A DNA stretch of 10,139 bases from Planctomicrobium sp. (GTDB taxonomy: Bacteria > Planctomycetota > Planctomycetia > Planctomycetales > Planctomycetaceae): contig JAJDEL010000520.1 in assembly GCA_029259835.1 (NCBI GenBank), positions 1 to 10,139 on the forward strand, written 5' to 3'. Positions 7,301 through 10,139 of the stretch are shown one piece after another. The translations under genes were made by a program, and so were the position numbers. The notes beneath the pieces were generated by a model that saw nothing but the letters and a program-made list of their open reading frames with translations, did no database searches and was not told where the DNA came from. Within the stretch, counting starts at the first letter, position 1. The number at the start of each line of letters is the position of its first letter.

Positions 7301-8053
7301 CACGAATTTTTGAATGTCGTATCCGGTTCGAACTTGAATGCCAGGCGCGAGTGGACTCAGTAATTCGTCGAGTTCGCTCACAATTTGTTCCAGCGGAGGG
7401 TTCTCTTCTCTGGAAATTGAAATCATCCATTTGATGAATCCAAAAACATTCTCAGGGGCAAGTTCGTGCAGCCTATTGAGTGCATTACGACCAGTGGCGA
7501 GCGTCTGAGGATCATGACTTGCCAGGCTGCTTTGGTTGATTTCAAACCAAATCGTTGGGTCATCTTTTGAAAGCTCCGCAGCCTTGCTCAACAACGCCAC
7601 GGATTTCTCCGGCTCCAACCGTTTCTCAAAAATTCGCGCCTCCAGACGGTAGCTGACAGGGTCATCAGGAGATGATTTTCGAAACTCCTGCACCGCTTGA
7701 ATTGCGGACTGAAACACCTGCTCTTCCTTTTGTTCAGACGCGCCGCCGTCAAGCTTCAAGAAAAACATCGTCTGCGCGAGGGCCAAATTTTTGTTCGCGA
7801 GGTAACTCTCTGGAAGGATCTCAGCAAGCTCTCGGAAGAGTTCAGCACTTTTGCTCCATTGGTGATTTTCAAGTTGGGCAAGCCCGACATTCCGCAGCTC
7901 GTAAATTCGTTCCAGGTCTTCGGCCTTCAATTTAGAATGGTCCGTCATATCAGGACTGTTGAAGTCATTGACTGGTAACGCCAAAAAGAAAATGACAACA
8001 GCGACGATGACTCCCAACGCCAAGCCAATGACCAACAACTTCTTTGCGTTCAT
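4373..8053 (-). CDS. giant membrane-anchored TPR / FG-GAP propeller / ASPIC-UnbV protein
   Basis: About 1226 residues. ATG 8053 starts MNAKK plus one hydrophobic segment (residues 6-26), a signal anchor; the upstream TTG (8119) adds 22 residues before it and is less likely. Residues ~44-290 are TPR-like helical pairs (e.g. WSKSAELFRELAEILPESY, EPEKSVALLSKAAELSKDDP). Then come seven FG-GAP/VCBS calcium-loop motifs at about 346, 394, 466, 515, 565, 613 and 664 (DYNLDGIVD, DLDYD..., DLNNDGDLDLA, DWDRDVDIDLL, DADKNGSWDIV, DFDNDGFRDIA, DFDTDGDTDVV), ~49 residues apart, matching a seven-bladed propeller. An ASPIC/UnbV-like module follows (~691-765: NHWLDLGL, GYGSIVEIRAG, KFGLG, VRVVWTNG), as in CRTAC1-type proteins. 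The last ~440 residues begin CPYLYTWNGEKFVFVTDLLW and include GWDKDANLHT, TVEPLPF, YPY; I recall similar tails in acidobacterial and planctomycete proteins. Function unknown; an extracytoplasmic binding or scaffold role is inferred. Confidence 0.88.
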   Translation of the reverse strand: MNAKKLLVIGLALGVIVAVVIFFLALPVNDFNSPDMTDHSKLKAEDLERIYELRNVGLAQLENHQWSKSAELFRELAEILPESYLANKNLALAQTMFFLKLDGGASEQKEEQVFQSAIQAVQEFRKSSPDDPVSYRLEARIFEKRLEPEKSVALLSKAAELSKDDPTIWFEINQSSLASHDPQTLATGRNALNRLHELAPENVFGFIKWMISISREENPPLEQIVSELDELLSPLAPGIQVRTGYDIQKFVQRLKDSLEAGNTASIKAGLLPIHNVINGDDISKSDRDLLVEHGLEFVEFQFSSELESQFQNLTDKSKNLDTTVVFQSAGQLPQFDHPPVQTHLVDYNLDGIVDVLVLTKASFHVFLKTTKDEQWAEIYSCALDRSYDHFVVADLDYDRKDTATPEGEKPTIRPTADLDLIFFGATGVGIYETKLSSIGGELSIEKVSGLERLEQLVEVTLVLPSDLNNDGDLDLAILSEGKVSYWNNQNNFEFVQKPLDPVLDEKSVVDCIAIDWDRDVDIDLLLLLSDGTLGFLESYRHGTFRWNAFEESFSKGAPADFEITDADKNGSWDIVAGGTEGIELFFTMIPQTGKVTFPRSKQISSNSCRLLLDLDFDNDGFRDIAYLSAGHVHFLKGGASGAFTETAELFANSESKLRTIATGDFDTDGDTDVVTTSAADVELISNEGGNKNHWLDLGLVAAHVEGEGGADSQKNNYYGYGSIVEIRAGQDFQQMLVQSPITKFGLGTLEHADAVRVVWTNGIPQNFLKPASNQTVWEEQKLLGSCPYLYTWNGEKFVFVTDLLWASPIGLQNPAGELVPSRPWEYLKIPGEVLQAKEGTYSLQITEELWEIAYFDQIELIAIDHPADVDVFTNEKVGPPQIAEHHLYQVRERRSPVSVSNHLGRDLLPEVLNQDHIYAKPFENKLMQGYTDDSYVEIDFGLNNKPENLTLFLTGWIFPTDTGLNVAIHENSQLSGPKPPAIFAPNEQGEFVEVIPYCGFPGGKTKTMVIDLADIFPTDDYRIRLSTSMELYWDQIFFSTENIVEAMVVQPLTCSSADLHHRGVSRIQHSNNHGPENFVYEQINSVTPWPAIAGKLTRYGDVLELITNTDDQLAIIGAGDEMTLKFSLPEKPLKSGWKRDFVLHNVGWDKDANLHTITGQTVEPLPFVKMKSYPYHGNEQAPHSQEYLRKYQTREMSPDAFRTVLRRSSLTELEATLPIPSNESTN

Positions 8054-8128
8054 TTCGATCTCGATAGCACAGGAATGAAAAAGTAAAATGGAAGTAATGA
8101 ATGCCCCATGATACCTCAATTTGCGCCT

Positions 8129-8494
8129 TCACTCATCTGCGGAGAGAATTTTTGTGACAACGCGAGTAATTCGATCAATCTGATCTTCAGAAGGAAGAAC
8201 CGAAGTGACTCCTAGTTCGCGGAGGAGATCTTCGAGTTCGTAATCTTCAGAGAGTGCAACTGCCATAACTCGAGTTTTTCGAGAAATGCTGGAAAAATGT
8301 GAGATGGAATTCGCGTCGAGTTGTTCGGCGTTGATGATTGCCAGATCACAGTGATGTGTTTCGACATATTGAAAAAAATCGTCGACGTAGGCCGTCCAGC
8401 GAAAGCTGACATCTCCGGAATTCGCAAACGCGCGTTCCAGACTTGCCGTCAAGAACGATTGCTTTTCGCAAACGACAATATGCCGAGGATTCAT
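8129..8494 (-). CDS. degenerate receiver-like (pseudo-receiver) protein
   Basis: A 121-residue single-domain protein with the alternating beta/alpha pattern of response-regulator receivers: strand HIVVCEK (5-11), strand CDLAIINAEQ (49-58), strand VMAVALSED (76-84) and GVTSVLPSE (95-103). Compared with CheY, the phosphoacceptor aspartate at the end of strand 3 is replaced by Asn55, the conserved Lys of KP is Leu100 before Pro101, and only one acid (Glu10) sits in the strand-1 acidic pocket; Ser82 keeps the Thr/Ser switch position. It therefore should not be phosphorylated in the normal way. No output domain is attached. It lies 15 bases after the phosphatase gene and 75 bases before the giant propeller gene, in the same direction. 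The alternative is an unrelated Rossmann-like fold; I judge the receiver reading more likely. Start ATG 8494; upstream ribosome site weak. Confidence 0.65.
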   Translation of the reverse strand: MNPRHIVVCEKQSFLTASLERAFANSGDVSFRWTAYVDDFFQYVETHHCDLAIINAEQLDANSISHFSSISRKTRVMAVALSEDYELEDLLRELGVTSVLPSEDQIDRITRVVTKILSADE

Positions 8495-8509
8495 TTTTTC
8501 TGATCCGTC

Positions 8510-9196
8510 TTAATTCGGCTGTTCCAGCCAATCGGTTCGGAATTGTTTCTCCTGGTTTGCTTGCCAGTATTGGCCTGTCTCCAATTCGAGACAGGTCAGC
8601 CAGCCTCGTCCATAGACCCACGTGTCGAGGCAGATCGCGTGTCCCCGATTTGCAGGTTGACCACTCTTCTGTGAAGTGTGCCCACACACGACAATTTTCC
8701 CTGAGATGTGTGGACCGATGTAGTCGAATCGATCCCAATACAGAGTATGTTCGTTTTGTTCTTCGAGTGAGGAACCATGATAAACAGACGCATGAACGAA
8801 AAGATGCGTGTCAGTTTCGAAGTATGGCTTGAGCTGATGCTTCATGAAAAGAATATGATCCGTGGGGACATCTTGAAAATTTGGTTCGCGTTTTTGTTCA
8901 CTTGGTCGATACGATTCCAACGTCTGTTGGCCTCCACAGGTCAGCCAGTGTACGCTGTTCATCTGCCCTTCAAGCGAGGCCAGCATCATCACTTCGTGAT
9001 TGCCACGTAACGGAACGCAACGACCCAATTCGTATTCATCAATCACCCATTGGAGGACACGCGCCGAATCTGGACCTCGATCAATGTAATCACCCAGAGT
9101 GATCAATTGATCGTCCTGACTAATGGGAGCTTGTTCCAGAAGAGTTTCCAGCGCGTCCCAGCAACCGTGGATGTCACCAATGGCGAAAGTTGACAT
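8510..9196 (-). CDS. PPP-family metallophosphatase (bacterial Ser/Thr phosphatase or ApaH-like)
   Basis: A cytoplasmic calcineurin-like phosphatase of 228 residues using a two-metal centre. All signature motifs are present: GDIHG (7-11), GDYIDRG (35-41), RGNHE (64-68), a FVHA histidine (133-136) and GHT (172-174). Length and motif set fit the compact bacterial PPP group (lambda phosphatase, PrpA/PrpE, ApaH). Whether it removes phosphate from proteins or cleaves dinucleoside polyphosphates cannot be told from sequence alone. The frame extends to a GTG at 9244, but that would overlap the kinase gene by 35 bases; ATG 9196 directly starts the first beta strand (MSTFAIGDIHG) and leaves a 13-base gap. 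Its Shine-Dalgarno AAAGGGA (9211-9205) overlaps the kinase stop TAA (9212-9210), suggesting translational coupling. Confidence 0.92.
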   Translation of the reverse strand: MSTFAIGDIHGCWDALETLLEQAPISQDDQLITLGDYIDRGPDSARVLQWVIDEYELGRCVPLRGNHEVMMLASLEGQMNSVHWLTCGGQQTLESYRPSEQKREPNFQDVPTDHILFMKHQLKPYFETDTHLFVHASVYHGSSLEEQNEHTLYWDRFDYIGPHISGKIVVCGHTSQKSGQPANRGHAICLDTWVYGRGWLTCLELETGQYWQANQEKQFRTDWLEQPN

Positions 9197-9204
9197 GCCC
9201 GCCG

Positions 9205-9211
9205 TCCCTTT
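9205..9211 (-). promoter_or_regulatory. Shine-Dalgarno of the phosphatase overlapping the kinase stop codon
   Basis: On the minus strand TAAAGGGA contains both the TAA stop of the kinase gene (9212-9210) and the AAAGGGA ribosome site, 8 bases before ATG 9196. This arrangement favours coupled translation and decides the phosphatase start over the upstream GTG. Confidence 0.55.
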
Positions 9212-10139
9212 ATGCGCTAGAGATGATTTCTTGGACTTCTTCACTTGTGTAAGGGGTTTTCAACCTTGCGCCAAACTGAGAAACGATCTTCCCTGCGGCA
9301 CGAGAGGCAAGGTGTCCGGATTGTTTCCAAGTCAATCCGTTTGTGATTCCGTACAGCACTCCGGCAGCGTACATATCTCCCGCACCCGTTGTGTCGACTG
9401 CGTCAACAGTCACACCTTCGATCGGAATCGCGTCCCCTTCGTGCATTAAGAGAGAGCCATTCCCCCCCAACGTCAGTGCAACATTTTCCGCGTGATCGTG
9501 CATGAATTGAGCGCAATCAACTGCGTCATGTTTACCAGTCAGTGCTCGCGCTTCATCAAGGTTACAGAAAACGAGATCGACCGGTCCTTCAATCAAATTC
9601 CAGAACTCATCTTTGTGGTATTGAATCAGAAATGGATCACTGACAGTGAATGCAACTTTCACTCCATTCTTTTTTGCCAAATCGATGGCATGCAGCGCGG
9701 CTGAGCGTGTCGGTTCTTGCGTAAAGAGATACCCTTCGACGTAGATGTATTTCGACTGGAGGATCATCTCCTCATCGAGATCGTCCGGTCCGAGAGATGT
9801 GGACGCTCCCAGGCACGTTAACATCGTACGTTCGGCGTCATCTGTGATGAGAATGACACAGGTGCCGGTTTGTCCGGGCGCTGATTCGACATTCACTTCG
9901 ACTCCACGTTCCTTCATATCACTTAAGAAAAATTTCCCAAAGTCGTCTGAAGCAACTTTACAGCTATAGGCAGCCGTACCACCGAAATCCGCGATTCCCA
10001 TCATCGTGTTTGCGGCGGAGCCGCCGGCACAGCGAGAGATATTACTCTCGGAGATTTCCAGTAACACCTCGGTTTGCACTGCATCATCGACAAGAGTCAT
10101 GATTCCCTTCTGGAATTCAAGACGCTTCAACATCTCCTC
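9210..10139 (-). CDS. PfkB-family carbohydrate/nucleoside kinase (adenosine-kinase-like), 5' end outside window
   Basis: Partial: the frame stays open to the window edge, with two Glu codons upstream of the first ATG at 10133, and the usual N-terminal strand of the family (G-N-A-x-x-D before the MTLVD segment) is missing, so the start lies outside. Visible residues (counted from that internal Met): [10 protein letters not shown] (11-20), the substrate-loop CAGGSAANT (35-43), and the second PfkB signature [12 protein letters not shown] (247-258), where Asp253 is the catalytic base and GAGD the anion hole. The family phosphorylates sugars or nucleosides with ATP. The MTLVD and GGSAANT features resemble bacterial proteins annotated as adenosine kinases, but ribokinase- or fructokinase-like substrates are possible. 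It is the first visible gene of the minus-strand run and is coupled to the phosphatase by a 13-base gap. Confidence 0.92.
   Translation of the reverse strand, partial: EEMLKRLEFQKGIMTLVDDAVQTEVLLEISESNISRCAGGSAANTMMGIADFGGTAAYSCKVASDDFGKFFLSDMKERGVEVNVESAPGQTGTCVILITDDAERTMLTCLGASTSLGPDDLDEEMILQSKYIYVEGYLFTQEPTRSAALHAIDLAKKNGVKVAFTVSDPFLIQYHKDEFWNLIEGPVDLVFCNLDEARALTGKHDAVDCAQFMHDHAENVALTLGGNGSLLMHEGDAIPIEGVTVDAVDTTGAGDMYAAGVLYGITNGLTWKQSGHLASRAAGKIVSQFGARLKTPYTSEEVQEIISSA

Noticed and set aside
8346..8738. 130-codon minus-strand frame spanning the phosphatase and pseudo-receiver junction
   Set aside because: It overlaps two well-supported genes in another frame and its Arg/Ser-rich content is typical of a shadow frame.
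1..10139. Search for tRNA, rRNA, CRISPR arrays, insertion sequences, phage genes or a defence system
   Set aside because: No regular repeat-spacer pattern, transposase or integrase motif, or tRNA-like arm arrangement was seen by eye on either strand.

Overview
The window looks like a piece of a planctomycete chromosome with mid-range GC. The basis is gene content: a very large membrane-anchored protein combining TPR, FG-GAP/VCBS and ASPIC/UnbV modules, a secreted NHL-type beta-propeller, a CsgG-like lipoprotein with TPRs, a secreted parvulin, and loosely packed genes with many weak Shine-Dalgarno sequences. This assignment is inference; no rRNA or other taxonomic marker is present.

Left part (1-3269). 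A plus-strand O6-alkylguanine-DNA alkyltransferase (ogt-type) faces a small four-helix membrane protein tail to tail, with only 12 bases between their stops. The membrane protein is divergent from a CsgG-like/TPR lipoprotein, and the short region between them can be read as two overlapping promoters. After a 142-base spacer with hairpins and a T-run comes a plus-strand exported PpiC-type peptidyl-prolyl isomerase with a strong AGGAGG site. These genes fit DNA repair and envelope biogenesis.

Middle spacer (3270-3500). This convergent intergenic region holds a candidate minus-strand terminator, a CCACAAAGGGCACGAAG-like repeat motif, and an inverted copy of its core near the other end.

Right part (3501-10139, all minus strand). 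Five genes run in one direction with gaps of 13, 15, 75 and 47 bases and probably form an operon. In transcription order they are: a PfkB/adenosine-kinase-family sugar or nucleoside kinase (5' end outside the window), a PPP-type metallophosphatase, a receiver-like protein lacking the phosphoacceptor aspartate, a ~1226-residue TPR/seven-bladed FG-GAP/ASPIC-UnbV protein with a long C-terminal region, and a secreted NHL-type propeller protein. The first three are cytoplasmic (phosphate chemistry and signalling-like fold); the last two are extracytoplasmic propellers.

Several probable starts lie downstream of the longest reading frame (CsgG-like, NHL, giant propeller, phosphatase), chosen from signal peptides, membrane anchors or gene spacing. 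No tRNA, rRNA, CRISPR array, transposase or phage gene was seen. The window is mostly ordinary core-type content; the items most worth a second look are the giant propeller protein, the degenerate receiver, and the repeat-bearing convergent spacer.
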